A stretch of DNA of 64,000 nt, taken from Luteimonas sp. YGD11-2 (GTDB lineage Bacteria; Pseudomonadota; Gammaproteobacteria; Xanthomonadales; Xanthomonadaceae). The notes beneath the pieces are model-generated. The model had not been told where the DNA came from and made no database searches. It saw nothing but the letters and a program-made list of their open reading frames with translations. The stretch lies in contig NZ_CP035376.1 of the NCBI RefSeq assembly GCF_004118975.1, positions 434,001 through 498,000 on the forward strand. Direction: 5' to 3'. Of the stretch, positions 39,437 through 48,141 are shown in pieces (the first letter of the stretch is position 1; each line of letters starts with the position of its first letter). Position numbers and translations under genes: made by a program.

Positions 39437-41767
39437 TTGGATGTAGTGCGCCCTGTCGATCTCGATCGCTGGCGTGTGGGCGATGCCTCGGTCGATGCGC
39501 TCACGCGCGAGATCTCGATGCCGGGCGCACGCCGGGCGGTCCGCGTCACCCCCAAGGCGCTCGCGGTGCTGCGGGTGCTTGCAGCCCAGCCCGGGCAGGT
39601 GGTCACGCGCCGCGCGCTGTTGGACGAAGTCTGGTCGGAAACGATGCCGACCGACGACGTCCTGACCCAGGCGATCACGCAGCTGCGCAAGGCCTTCGGA
39701 AGCGGGCCCGGCGGCGCGGACGAGGGGCGCGCCTATATCGAGACCATCGCCAAGAGCGGCTACCGGCTGCTGCGCGATGTGACTGCAATCGGCGACGACG
39801 CCGTGGCCACCGATGTGGCCGCGGCCCCGACGCCGCATGCGCCGACAGACGCGGCCGCACCCACGGACGCCCGGCAGGAGCCGTCACCCGTCGCCGCCAC
39901 GGCGCGGCACCATGCGGCGGGAGCGGCTCCTGTACGGCGCTGGTGGGCGGCGGTCGCGGTGACCTGTCTGACGCTTGCCGTGGTCGGCGCGATGTTCTGG
40001 TCGCACGCGCGTGACAACGATGGCCCGGAGGCGCCGGTGGGGTCGCAGGCCGCCCGCCTGATCACCTCCAGCATGGGGTTCAAGGGCTCGCCCTCGCTGT
40101 CACCCGACGGCCGCCAGGTGGCCTACGCCGCGGCCGATGGCATGGCGGGATCGACGGGCAGCGTGATCCTGGTGCAACCCACGCACAACGCACCGGCACG
40201 CGTGCTCGCACCGGCGCCCGCCGGTACGGCGGTGACCGACTCGGTGCCGCGCTGGTCACCCGACGGCCGCGACCTCGCCTTCCTGCGCCGTTCCGGCGGC
40301 AAGGCCTGCGCGGTGATGGTGGCCGACGTGCGCGGGAACGATGCACGCGAGGTGGCGCGGTGCGACGGCGCGCGGACGGTGAGTTTCGACTGGACCGCCG
40401 ACGGCAGCGGCTTGCTGTTCGGCACCATGGACGGCGAGTTCGCGGCGCCCGGCCTGCGTGTGCTGGATCTGGGGTCCGGAGCCTGGCAGCCGCTCGCCTA
40501 CGACCATGTGCCGGGCGCCATCGACCATGCGCCGCGGGTCTCGCCGGACGGCGCGTGGATCCTGTTCGCGCGCAACCCGCAGCTGGGCGACCTGTGGCGG
40601 GTGCCCGCAGCCGGCGGGCGCGCCGAGCAGCTGACCACGCTCAACAGCGAACTGCGCGGCTGGGCCTGGGCCGACGGCGGGCGCGTCGTATTCGGGCGGC
40701 GCGTCGACTCCGAGGTGCGGCTGTACGCGCTCGACCCGGTGAGCGGTGCGATCTCCGACCTGGGTTTCGACGACGCGCAGGCGCCTTCGATGGTGCCGGC
40801 CACCGGGGCGCTGGCGTTCGTGCGCCGCAACCTGCGGTTTGGCCTGTTCCGCATCGCCGTCGATGGATCGGGCGGCATCGACAAGCAGCGCCTGTTCGCG
40901 TCCAACGGGCGTGACAACACGCCGGCGGTATCGCCCGATGGCAGCCGCCTGGCGTTCGCGTCCGACCGTGCCGGCCCATACGAGCTGTGGCTGGCGGAGC
41001 TGGCCGATCCGTCAGCGGCGCCGGTGCCGGTGCCCGGGATCACCCCGATCGGCAGCCATGCACCCACCTGGTCGGTCGACGGCCGGCACCTGCTGGTGGC
41101 CGGTGCCACCGATCCCGTGGATCTCGGGGCCACCGCACTCTACGAAGTGGATGCCGCCAGCGGCGCCGTCCGCCGGCTCGAGGTGCCGGTGCGCAATCCG
41201 GTGCAGGCCCTGCGGCTGGATCCACGACAACTGGTGGTGGCCGCGCAGGCAGGCGATGGCACCTTGCAGCTCGCGCTGCTGATGGCCGACGAGCGCGGCT
41301 GGCGGCAGCTGCGTGCGCTGGACGACGTCTCGCATTTCCTGCACGACCCCGCGTCCGGGCGGCTCCTGTTCTCGCGACTGTCCGCCGACGGGCTGTGGGA
41401 GGCGTCGCTCGATCTGCGCCCGGACAGCGTGCGCCAGGTGGATCCGCATCACCCACGGCGTGTCCATTACCGCGGCTGGTCGCCCTCCGTGGGTGGCGCC
41501 ATCGACTACGTGGTCGCCGCGCCGGGGTGCCGCACCCAGCTCAACCGCTTCGGCGGCTCCGATGGTTCGCGCCAGCTGTGCCTGAGCGTGGAGCGGCGTG
41601 CCGCCACCAGCGGCTTCAGCAGCAGCACGCGCGACGGCACGGTCTACCTGTCGATGGTGATCGACGACGGCATGGAAATCGGCTTCACCCACCTGCCGAA
41701 GCGGCGTCCGACATCGACACTCGGGATCGTCAACCTGTTGAAACCGAAGGGAAAACCGGTTTCGTAA
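39437..41767 (+). CDS. ToxR/CadC-like membrane regulator with a beta-propeller sensor
   Basis: A 776-residue protein. Residues about 15-110 are an OmpR/CadC-type winged helix (VTPKALAVLRVLAAQPGQ, YIETIAKSGYRLL). A P/A/T linker follows, then one membrane helix at about 168-188. The remaining 580 residues form a periplasmic beta-propeller of PD40/TolB-like blades (SPSLSPDGRQVAYA, VPRWSPDGRDLAF, TPAVSPDGSRLAFASDRAG). An in-frame stop at 39428 rules out a start before 39431, so TTG 39437 or GTG 39446 is used. It could sense a periplasmic signal and act on the AraC and TonB-receptor genes downstream; that link is inference. Confidence 0.85.
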   Translation: MDVVRPVDLDRWRVGDASVDALTREISMPGARRAVRVTPKALAVLRVLAAQPGQVVTRRALLDEVWSETMPTDDVLTQAITQLRKAFGSGPGGADEGRAYIETIAKSGYRLLRDVTAIGDDAVATDVAAAPTPHAPTDAAAPTDARQEPSPVAATARHHAAGAAPVRRWWAAVAVTCLTLAVVGAMFWSHARDNDGPEAPVGSQAARLITSSMGFKGSPSLSPDGRQVAYAAADGMAGSTGSVILVQPTHNAPARVLAPAPAGTAVTDSVPRWSPDGRDLAFLRRSGGKACAVMVADVRGNDAREVARCDGARTVSFDWTADGSGLLFGTMDGEFAAPGLRVLDLGSGAWQPLAYDHVPGAIDHAPRVSPDGAWILFARNPQLGDLWRVPAAGGRAEQLTTLNSELRGWAWADGGRVVFGRRVDSEVRLYALDPVSGAISDLGFDDAQAPSMVPATGALAFVRRNLRFGLFRIAVDGSGGIDKQRLFASNGRDNTPAVSPDGSRLAFASDRAGPYELWLAELADPSAAPVPVPGITPIGSHAPTWSVDGRHLLVAGATDPVDLGATALYEVDAASGAVRRLEVPVRNPVQALRLDPRQLVVAAQAGDGTLQLALLMADERGWRQLRALDDVSHFLHDPASGRLLFSRLSADGLWEASLDLRPDSVRQVDPHHPRRVHYRGWSPSVGGAIDYVVAAPGCRTQLNRFGGSDGSRQLCLSVERRAATSGFSSSTRDGTVYLSMVIDDGMEIGFTHLPKRRPTSTLGIVNLLKPKGKPVS

Positions 41768-41874
41768 GGGTTTCGGAAAAGCTTCCGCCCGATTTCGCAC
41801 AGGATTCGGACGGATTTCCGGCAAGCCGCGGGCAGAGCCGGCACAAGGGAGGCTCCCCCACGCCGGATGCCTCC

Positions 41875-42738
41875 ATGACCACGATCAATGACTGGGCCGA
41901 CCGCGGCCGCATGCTGCAGATCGATCTTGACGATGCCACCGTTCCACGCCCGCACTGTATCGGCCTGTCACGGATGGGTGGCGCGCGCGTCGCCGCCGCG
42001 GCCTGCTCGGCCTGGGTGGTGTTGCGCGGGAACGCATGGGTGGAGTGCAAGGAAGGCCGCTTCCGCCTGCGCCGCGGCGAATGGATGGTGTTCGAACGCG
42101 ATTCGGTGCCGGTCCTGCACACCGACGAGAGCAGCCTGGTCATCGGCGTCGTGCTGCGCGCCCCGGATCTGAAGCTGCTGGAGCAGGTTGCCGACACCGC
42201 GCTGTATCCCGGACGTGGCAGCCTCCCGGCCAGCGAGCTTCGCGTTGCGCTGCAGTTGTGGCGCGCGGCCCGTGCCGATGGCAACGCGGATGCGCTGCGG
42301 CCGGTGCTCCTGCATATCGCGCGTGCCCAGCGCGACCTCGCCACGCGGGTGCAGCTGTGCCCTGGCCGCTCGCGCAGCCGCAAGCGCCAGGTGTTCGGTC
42401 GCATGCAGCGTGCGCGCCTGTACCTCGAGGGCCACAACGACCGGGTGGTGCGCATCGGGGAACTGGCCGACCTCACCAACTTCTCGAGCTGGTACTTCTC
42501 CAAGGCGTTCCAGAGCCTGTACGAGGAGAGCCCGCAGGCGCTGTCGGCGCGCCTGCGTCTGGAGCGTGCGGCCGAACTGCTCACCTCGACGTCGATGACG
42601 GTGGGCGAGGTGGCCGCGTCGTGCGGATTCGACAACTGCTGCAGCTTCGCGCGCGCGTTCCGCGCCCGGCACGGCACCACCGCCACCGACTATCGCGCGC
42701 GCCATGCCGGATATCCGTCGGAGCAGGTCGCGGCCTGA
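41875..42738 (+). CDS. AraC-family transcriptional regulator
   Basis: A 287-residue regulator. The first half is a cupin-like sensor domain (FRLRRGEWMVFERDSVPVLH), and the last 100 residues are the two helix-turn-helices of the AraC family (RIGELADLTNFSSWYFSKAFQ and VGEVAASCGFDNCCSFARAFR). It lies 107 bases after the ToxR-like gene and about 215 before the TonB receptor, all on the same strand. Regulation of the receptor is a reasonable guess from position. No ligand can be named. Confidence 0.9.
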   Translation: MTTINDWADRGRMLQIDLDDATVPRPHCIGLSRMGGARVAAAACSAWVVLRGNAWVECKEGRFRLRRGEWMVFERDSVPVLHTDESSLVIGVVLRAPDLKLLEQVADTALYPGRGSLPASELRVALQLWRAARADGNADALRPVLLHIARAQRDLATRVQLCPGRSRSRKRQVFGRMQRARLYLEGHNDRVVRIGELADLTNFSSWYFSKAFQSLYEESPQALSARLRLERAAELLTSTSMTVGEVAASCGFDNCCSFARAFRARHGTTATDYRARHAGYPSEQVAA

Positions 42739-42909
42739 CGCGTCGCCGGCCTGCGTGTTCGCCATGCAGGTCGGGGCACTGGCAGGCCAGCCCGTCTGTA
42801 TGGCGCATCGCGGATGTCGGCAGGGTGACAAATCGCGGATCGGACAGATTGCGCAAAGTCATACGGCCGCCGTCGCAAAGCAAGCGCCGACACACCGCCG
42901 TAACGTTCG

Positions 42910-42927
42910 GATGCGTCTTAACGCATC
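42910..42927. promoter_or_regulatory. perfect inverted repeat upstream of the TonB receptor
   Basis: GATGCGT-CTTA-ACGCATC, 7-bp arms and a 4-base spacer, ends 25 bases before the receptor ATG. It lies in an unusually AT-rich leader. It could be an operator or an mRNA hairpin near the ribosome site (GGAGAG, 42942-42947). Confidence 0.5.
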
Positions 42928-42952
42928 ACTAATGCAATTCTGGAGAGAATTA

Positions 42953-45793
42953 ATGAAAGCTCGCATTCCAGCGATGCGGCCGGGCCTGCTGCCTGCTGCC
43001 ATCCTGACGGCGCTGCTGCCGGTCGCCGCCTCCGCGCAAGCGCAGGACGCCGCCGATGGGGCGACCACCCTCGACCGCATCTCGGTGACGGGCTCGCGCA
43101 TCCGTGGCGTCGAGATCGAGAACCAGCAGCCGATCCTGACGGTCAGCCGCCAGGACATCGAGCGCAGCGGCCACACCTCGGTTGCCGACCTGCTGCAGAA
43201 CATCCCGTCGGCGGGTTCGCCGGCGATCTCCCGCGCTGACGCCCTGGCGTCGGGCGAGAACGTCGGTGGCTACTACATCGACATCCGCAACCTCGGTGCC
43301 AACCGCACGCTGGTCCTGCTCAACGGCGTGCGCCTGGGCGCCACCACCGGCGGCTACCAGGACCTGAGCCAGATTCCGATGGCGGCGATCGAGCGCATCG
43401 ACGTCCTCAAGGACGGCGCCTCGTCGATCTACGGCTCCGACGCGATCGCGGCCGTGGTCAACGTGATCACCCGCAAGCGCTTCGAAGGTGCGGAAGCCTC
43501 GATCCAGTACGGCCAGTACGGCCAGGGCGATGGTGCCGAAACCACCTATTCGGCGACCGTTGGCGTCGCCAACGACCGCAGCGGCATCACCGTCAGCGCC
43601 GAAGTGATGGAAGCCGATCCTGTCTACGGTGGCGACCGCTTCTTCAGCCGCTATGGCAACGCCGGTCCGGATTACCCCGGCTCGGGCTGGAGCCCGGTCA
43701 GCCAGTACGGCTCGTGGCAGCGCGGCAGCGAGTGGGTGACCCTGCGTCCGGGCGGTGACCCGTCCAATGCTGCGGACTTCGTTCCGCTGACCCCGGAGCA
43801 GTACGCCAACTCCAACGAGCAGATGCTGGTGTCGACCGGCATGAAGCGCGAGTCGGTGTTCTCCAACATCAACTACGACCTGACCGACCGCATCACGCTC
43901 AACGCGGACCTGCTGTTCAACAAGCGCACCACCGACCAGATGATCGCGGGTTACCCGTACCAGTCCGAGTCGCGTGCGATCAACACGCCGCTTTCGGCCG
44001 ACAGCGCGTTCAACCCGACGGGCGAGCAGATCCAGTTCCGTCGTCGCCTGTGGGAAGTGCCGCGCACCACCACCAGCCAGCTCAAGACCACCCGTTTCTC
44101 CGGTGGCGTCAGCGGTTACTTCGACATCGCCGACAGGCCGTGGGACTGGGACGTCAACTACGCCTACAACCGCAATGAAGTGACCAAGACCGGTCATGGC
44201 GACGCCAGCCTGATCGCCACCCGGCAGGCGCTGGGTCCGTCCTACGTTGACGCCAATGGTGTCGCGCGCTGCGGCGTGGCTGGTGCCGAGAATCTCGGTC
44301 TGGAATCGTGCCGCCCGTGGAATCCGCTGCTGCCGTACGGCGTTGCAGGCCAGGGCTCGCTGGGCAACCAGGATGTGCAGGACTTCCTGTTCCCGTACTA
44401 CACCGATACCGGCGAGACCAAGACCAAGATCCTCTCCGCCAACCTCAGCGGCTCGCTGTTCGAGCTGCCGGCGGGTGACCTGTCGATGGCAGTGGGCATC
44501 GAGCACCGCAAGGACGAAGGTCGCTTCGTTCCGGACGCGTTCGCGCAGAGCGGTCAGTACACCGGTCTCGCCGCCAGCACCACGCTGGGCGAGTACGAAG
44601 TCGACGAGGCCTACATCGAGTTCAACGTGCCGATCCTGTCGGACATGGCGTTCGCACGCGAGCTGACCGTCAACGTGGCTTCGCGCTACTCCGACTACAG
44701 CAACTTCGGCGACACCATCAACAGCAAGTTCAGCGTGCTGTGGCGTCCGAGCGACGCGCTGGCCGTGCGTGGTACGTGGGCCGAAGGCTTCCGCGCCCCG
44801 AGCATCGACAACCTGTATGGCGGCACCGGCGCCAGCTTCGAGCAATACACCGACCCGTGCTCGGTCGGCGTGCCGGGCAGCGTCAACGGCAATGCGGCGT
44901 GTAATGCGGCCGGCGTGCCGGTCGGTTACGTGCAGCTGGGCCAGGGCTACCAGGCTTGCACCTCGTGGCCGTGCCAGACCCCCGACCAGTTCATCTCGGG
45001 CTCCAATCCGAACCTCGGCCCGGAGACGTCGGAAAGCGTTACCGCCGGCATCGTGTACAGCCCGGAATTCGCTGACGGTCTCGACCTGAGCCTCGACTGG
45101 TACCGCTACGAGCTGGAGAACATCATCATCTCCGACAGCGTCAATCGCATCCTGCGCGATTGCTACGTCATCGGCGACTCCAGCCGCTGTGCCGGTATCA
45201 CCCGTGCGGGCGACGGCCACATCAGCGCCATGTTCTACGGCCTGACCAACCTCGGCAGCATGGAAACCGAGGGCTGGGACTTCGGCGTGAAGTACCGCCT
45301 GCGCGACACCGCGTTCGGTGGATTCAACTTCAACTGGCAGACCACCTACACCAGCAAGTACGACCAGGCCGGCCAGAACGCGGATGGCGAAGACATCATG
45401 ATCGGTTACGTCGGCGACCCCGGCATCTTCCGCGTGAAGTCGAACCTGAACGTGAACTGGGAAGTCAACGACGAGTGGAACATCGGCTGGACCACGCGTT
45501 ACTACTCCGGCATCAACGACGGTTGCGTCGCGAACCGTCCGTGCTCGGATCCGGATCGTTACGCCTATGGCGAGACGGCCCCGCGTAACCAGCTCGGTTC
45601 GAACACCTTCCACGACTTCCAGGTGGCCTACACCGCACCGTGGAATGCGACCATCTCGGTCGGCGTGGACAACGTGTTCGAACGTGAGGCGCAGATCATG
45701 TACTCGGGCGGCAACGTGAGCACCGCGTTCCCGTACTACCCCGAGTTCGACATCGGCCGCTTCACCTACATGCGTTACGTGCAGCGCTTCTGA
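42953..45793 (+). CDS. TonB-dependent receptor
   Basis: A 946-residue outer-membrane receptor. The signal peptide ends in VAASAQA; TLDRISVTGSRI acts as a TonB box-like start of the plug, which continues with DIERSGHTSVADLLQNIPSAG and KDGASSIYGSDAIAAVVNVITRK. The 22-strand barrel follows and ends in the aromatic YVQRF, as outer-membrane proteins do. The plug and GSRI pattern is that of the large family of Xanthomonadaceae receptors for glycans, peptides or siderophores; the ligand is not visible. Extracellular loops contain paired cysteines. Codon use and GC fit the host. A strong terminator follows. Confidence 0.94.
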   Translation: MKARIPAMRPGLLPAAILTALLPVAASAQAQDAADGATTLDRISVTGSRIRGVEIENQQPILTVSRQDIERSGHTSVADLLQNIPSAGSPAISRADALASGENVGGYYIDIRNLGANRTLVLLNGVRLGATTGGYQDLSQIPMAAIERIDVLKDGASSIYGSDAIAAVVNVITRKRFEGAEASIQYGQYGQGDGAETTYSATVGVANDRSGITVSAEVMEADPVYGGDRFFSRYGNAGPDYPGSGWSPVSQYGSWQRGSEWVTLRPGGDPSNAADFVPLTPEQYANSNEQMLVSTGMKRESVFSNINYDLTDRITLNADLLFNKRTTDQMIAGYPYQSESRAINTPLSADSAFNPTGEQIQFRRRLWEVPRTTTSQLKTTRFSGGVSGYFDIADRPWDWDVNYAYNRNEVTKTGHGDASLIATRQALGPSYVDANGVARCGVAGAENLGLESCRPWNPLLPYGVAGQGSLGNQDVQDFLFPYYTDTGETKTKILSANLSGSLFELPAGDLSMAVGIEHRKDEGRFVPDAFAQSGQYTGLAASTTLGEYEVDEAYIEFNVPILSDMAFARELTVNVASRYSDYSNFGDTINSKFSVLWRPSDALAVRGTWAEGFRAPSIDNLYGGTGASFEQYTDPCSVGVPGSVNGNAACNAAGVPVGYVQLGQGYQACTSWPCQTPDQFISGSNPNLGPETSESVTAGIVYSPEFADGLDLSLDWYRYELENIIISDSVNRILRDCYVIGDSSRCAGITRAGDGHISAMFYGLTNLGSMETEGWDFGVKYRLRDTAFGGFNFNWQTTYTSKYDQAGQNADGEDIMIGYVGDPGIFRVKSNLNVNWEVNDEWNIGWTTRYYSGINDGCVANRPCSDPDRYAYGETAPRNQLGSNTFHDFQVAYTAPWNATISVGVDNVFEREAQIMYSGGNVSTAFPYYPEFDIGRFTYMRYVQRF

Positions 45794-45820
45794 TCCACGG
45801 ATCGGAAACGTGCTGAAGGA

Positions 45821-45847
45821 GGGCGGGCCGCGAGGCCCGCCCTTTTT
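45821..45847 (+). terminator. intrinsic terminator after the TonB receptor
   Basis: Perfect 9-bp stem GGGCGGGCC / GGCCCGCCC with loop GCGA, followed by TTTTT at 45843-45847. It starts 27 bases after the receptor stop. Confidence 0.92.
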
Positions 45848-46164
45848 CTTTGGATCGGTGCAGGTCAGCCGCCATGCGGGATGCGGTACGCGGCAGTGCG
45901 CAGCCATCGCTGACTGCAATGGCGAACTTCGCTGGCGCCCGTGAGCGACGGTGTGCTTGCAACCCGGCGCCGGATGCGCCGCGCCGCAGCGGCGCGATCA
46001 ATGCAGCTCAGCAGCAGCCACGCCGACGCGCTGAACACCAGCTGCCCGCAATCCAGACCGGCACGGCCGCAGGCAGCCGCACAGCGCGGTGCCCCCGCGG
46101 CGGACCGCCGGTTGCTGATCCGGTCGTGGAGGCGTGTACGCGGCGGGGGCCGCGGGGGGTACCG
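45848..46164. other. gene-free stretch with no feature recognised
   Basis: About 320 bases between the receptor terminator and the convergent HDOD gene. Short open frames exist on both strands, but none has a ribosome site, a hydrophobic pattern or residue make-up that looks coding. No repeat or hairpin stands out apart from GC-rich runs. Confidence 0.6.
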
Positions 46165-47292
46165 CTACGCAGGCTGCGGCGTGACGCCCATCAGCCGATC
46201 CGCCTGGGTGCGCCAGCCATCGAGGCGATCCAGCACGCCGGTGCGGCGCAGGTAATCCTCGTCGACGCCGACGCGTGCCACCAGCGAGGTGGCCACGTGC
46301 ACGGCACCGGTCACCCAGAAGCTGCGCGTGCCGGCACGCGCTGGCGCGCGCTGGAACGCCACCGCCTCGATGATCGGCATCGGCAGGCCCCACAGGCCCA
46401 GCAGGTATGCCCCTGCTTCGGCATGGTCGAGCACATCGCCCTCGCCGGCGCCATCGTGTTCGCCCGCAGCGGCGTTGCGCGCGTCATGGACACCCGGCAG
46501 CAGCAGGCCGATGTCGGCCAGCAGCGCCGCGGTGGCGCCGAGCTCCGCACTCGATTCCGGCAGCAGCCGCCGAGCGAGCTGCGAGGCCAGCAGCGCACGC
46601 TGCTGCAGCGCGTGCCGGTCGACGCCGGTCTGTGCGCTCTGCCCGAACACTTCGCTGGCCAGCACCAGGTTGCGCAGGGTGCCGATGCCGAGCCGGGTAA
46701 CGGCCATGCGCAGGTCGGTGATGCTGCGCCCCGCGGAAAAATACGCCGAGTTGCACAACTGCAGCACCTTGGCCGCGATTGCCGGGTCGCCGGAGATCAG
46801 TCGTGCGATCTCGGTCGCGCTGGTCTCGTCGTCGGCCTCGAGCGCGTGCATCAGCGCCAGGTAGGTGTGCGGCGGGGAGGGCAGCTGGTCGATGCGGCCG
46901 ATGTGTTCGCGCAACCGCGGGTCGCCCAGCAGGTCGCGCAGTTCCTCGAGGCTGCCGATCGCTTCCAGCAGCACTTCCTCGCCCAGTGGCAGCGGCAGGA
47001 AGCGGTGGGCGAGCGACAACACGCGTGCCGGCGGTGGATCGCGGTCGCCGACCAGGGCGATGCGCGAGGTCTCCGGGCGCAGGGTGCGGATCTGCCCGAG
47101 GAGCGTTGCCGCGGGCATGTCGGGAAGCACCGGGGCGACCACCACGATGTCCTGTGGCAGGTCGGCGGCAAGCGAGGTGGCAGTGGCGCCGTCGCCGACG
47201 CACTGCACGTCCCAGCTTTCATCCATGCCGCCGACGAGATCGATCAGATCGGGCGGCAGGCTGTCTTCGCCGCCCACGAACAGGATGCGCAA
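46165..47292 (-). CDS. HDOD-domain signalling protein with degenerate receiver
   Basis: A 375-residue protein. Residues about 1-120 look like a receiver domain, but where the phosphoacceptor Asp is expected there is Ala (DIVVVAPVLPDMPA), so it is probably not phosphorylated. Residues about 130-330 are an HDOD domain (SATEIARLISGDPAIAAKVLQLCNSAYF, LRNLVLASEVF), a metal-free relative of HD phosphohydrolases used in bacterial signalling. The start chosen is TTG at 47292, because AAGGGGAG stands eight bases before it; an ATG at 47391 would add 33 residues without conserved features. Function unknown. Confidence 0.82.
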   Translation of the reverse strand: MRILFVGGEDSLPPDLIDLVGGMDESWDVQCVGDGATATSLAADLPQDIVVVAPVLPDMPAATLLGQIRTLRPETSRIALVGDRDPPPARVLSLAHRFLPLPLGEEVLLEAIGSLEELRDLLGDPRLREHIGRIDQLPSPPHTYLALMHALEADDETSATEIARLISGDPAIAAKVLQLCNSAYFSAGRSITDLRMAVTRLGIGTLRNLVLASEVFGQSAQTGVDRHALQQRALLASQLARRLLPESSAELGATAALLADIGLLLPGVHDARNAAAGEHDGAGEGDVLDHAEAGAYLLGLWGLPMPIIEAVAFQRAPARAGTRSFWVTGAVHVATSLVARVGVDEDYLRRTGVLDRLDGWRTQADRLMGVTPQPA

Positions 47293-47415
47293 CTTCGGAA
47301 CTCCCCTTGGCAACTGCGCGGACCCGACGGGCCCGCACGTGCGAAGGATGTTAACAACGCGACGGCAGTGGCCACCCGTGCCACAAGTCAAACTGTGACG
47401 GTGGCGCCGGAATGG

Positions 47416-47952
47416 TCAGGCCTGCTCGTTGGCACAGGCGCTGATGGCGTCCTCGAGGATCTTCTTCGCCTCGGCGGCATCGCCCCAGCCGTCGACCTTG
47501 ACCCACTTGCCCTTCTCGAGATCCTTGTAGTGCTCGAAGAAGTGGCCGATGCGCTCCAGCCAGTGCGCCGACACCTTGTCGAGGTCATCGACGTGGGCAT
47601 AGCCGGCGAACACCTTCTCCACCGGCACCGCGAGGATCTTCTCGTCGTTGCCGGCCTCGTCGGACATCTTCAGCACGCCGACCGGGCGGCAGCGGATCAC
47701 CGAGCCGGGCACCAGCGGCAGCGGCAGGATCACCAGCACGTCGGCCGGGTCGCCATCGCCGCACATGGTGTGGGGCACGTAACCGTAGTTGCACGGGTAG
47801 CGCATCGGCGTGGACAGCACGCGGTCGACGAAGATCGCGCCACTGGCCTTGTCCACCTCGTACTTCACCGGCTCCGCATCCTTGGGGATTTCGATGATGA
47901 CGTTGATCTCGTGCGGCGGGTTGTTGCCGGTGGTGACGCGCTGCAGTCCCAT
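47416..47952 (-). CDS. ppa: soluble inorganic pyrophosphatase, family I
   Basis: A 178-residue enzyme that hydrolyses pyrophosphate to phosphate and drives biosynthesis forward. It has the family I metal-binding core with DGDPADVLVILPLPL, the substrate segments EIPKDAEPVKYEVDK and RYPCNYGYVPHTMCGD, and a C-terminal KWVKVDGW. Length agrees with E. coli Ppa (176). It lies on the minus strand after about 190 bases of shared upstream DNA with the divergent RTX protease gene. Confidence 0.96.
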   Translation of the reverse strand: MGLQRVTTGNNPPHEINVIIEIPKDAEPVKYEVDKASGAIFVDRVLSTPMRYPCNYGYVPHTMCGDGDPADVLVILPLPLVPGSVIRCRPVGVLKMSDEAGNDEKILAVPVEKVFAGYAHVDDLDKVSAHWLERIGHFFEHYKDLEKGKWVKVDGWGDAAEAKKILEDAISACANEQA

Positions 47953-48141
47953 GTATCGACTCCGAAGGCGGACGTGGCGCGCGCCACGTCGGGTAGGGGA
48001 AACCGCGCATTCTACGCCGCCGGCTGTTGCGTCGCAGCAGAGCCTCGGGTCGACCCCACCTTGGGGTAGGCCCCAGCTTGGCCGGTCCCGTACTGGGGCG
48101 TATCCATATGCCCCACGCCCCCAGACGCAACGGATTCCGAC

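Noticed and set aside
42950..45919. Long open frame on the minus strand (989 codons) opposite the TonB receptor
   Set aside because: It is an antisense shadow of a high-GC gene: no ribosome site, no domain pattern, and the plus-strand frame has a full receptor structure.
45941..46255. Possible small gene between the receptor terminator and the HDOD gene
   Set aside because: No ribosome site and low-complexity R/A/S composition; it also overlaps the end of the HDOD gene.
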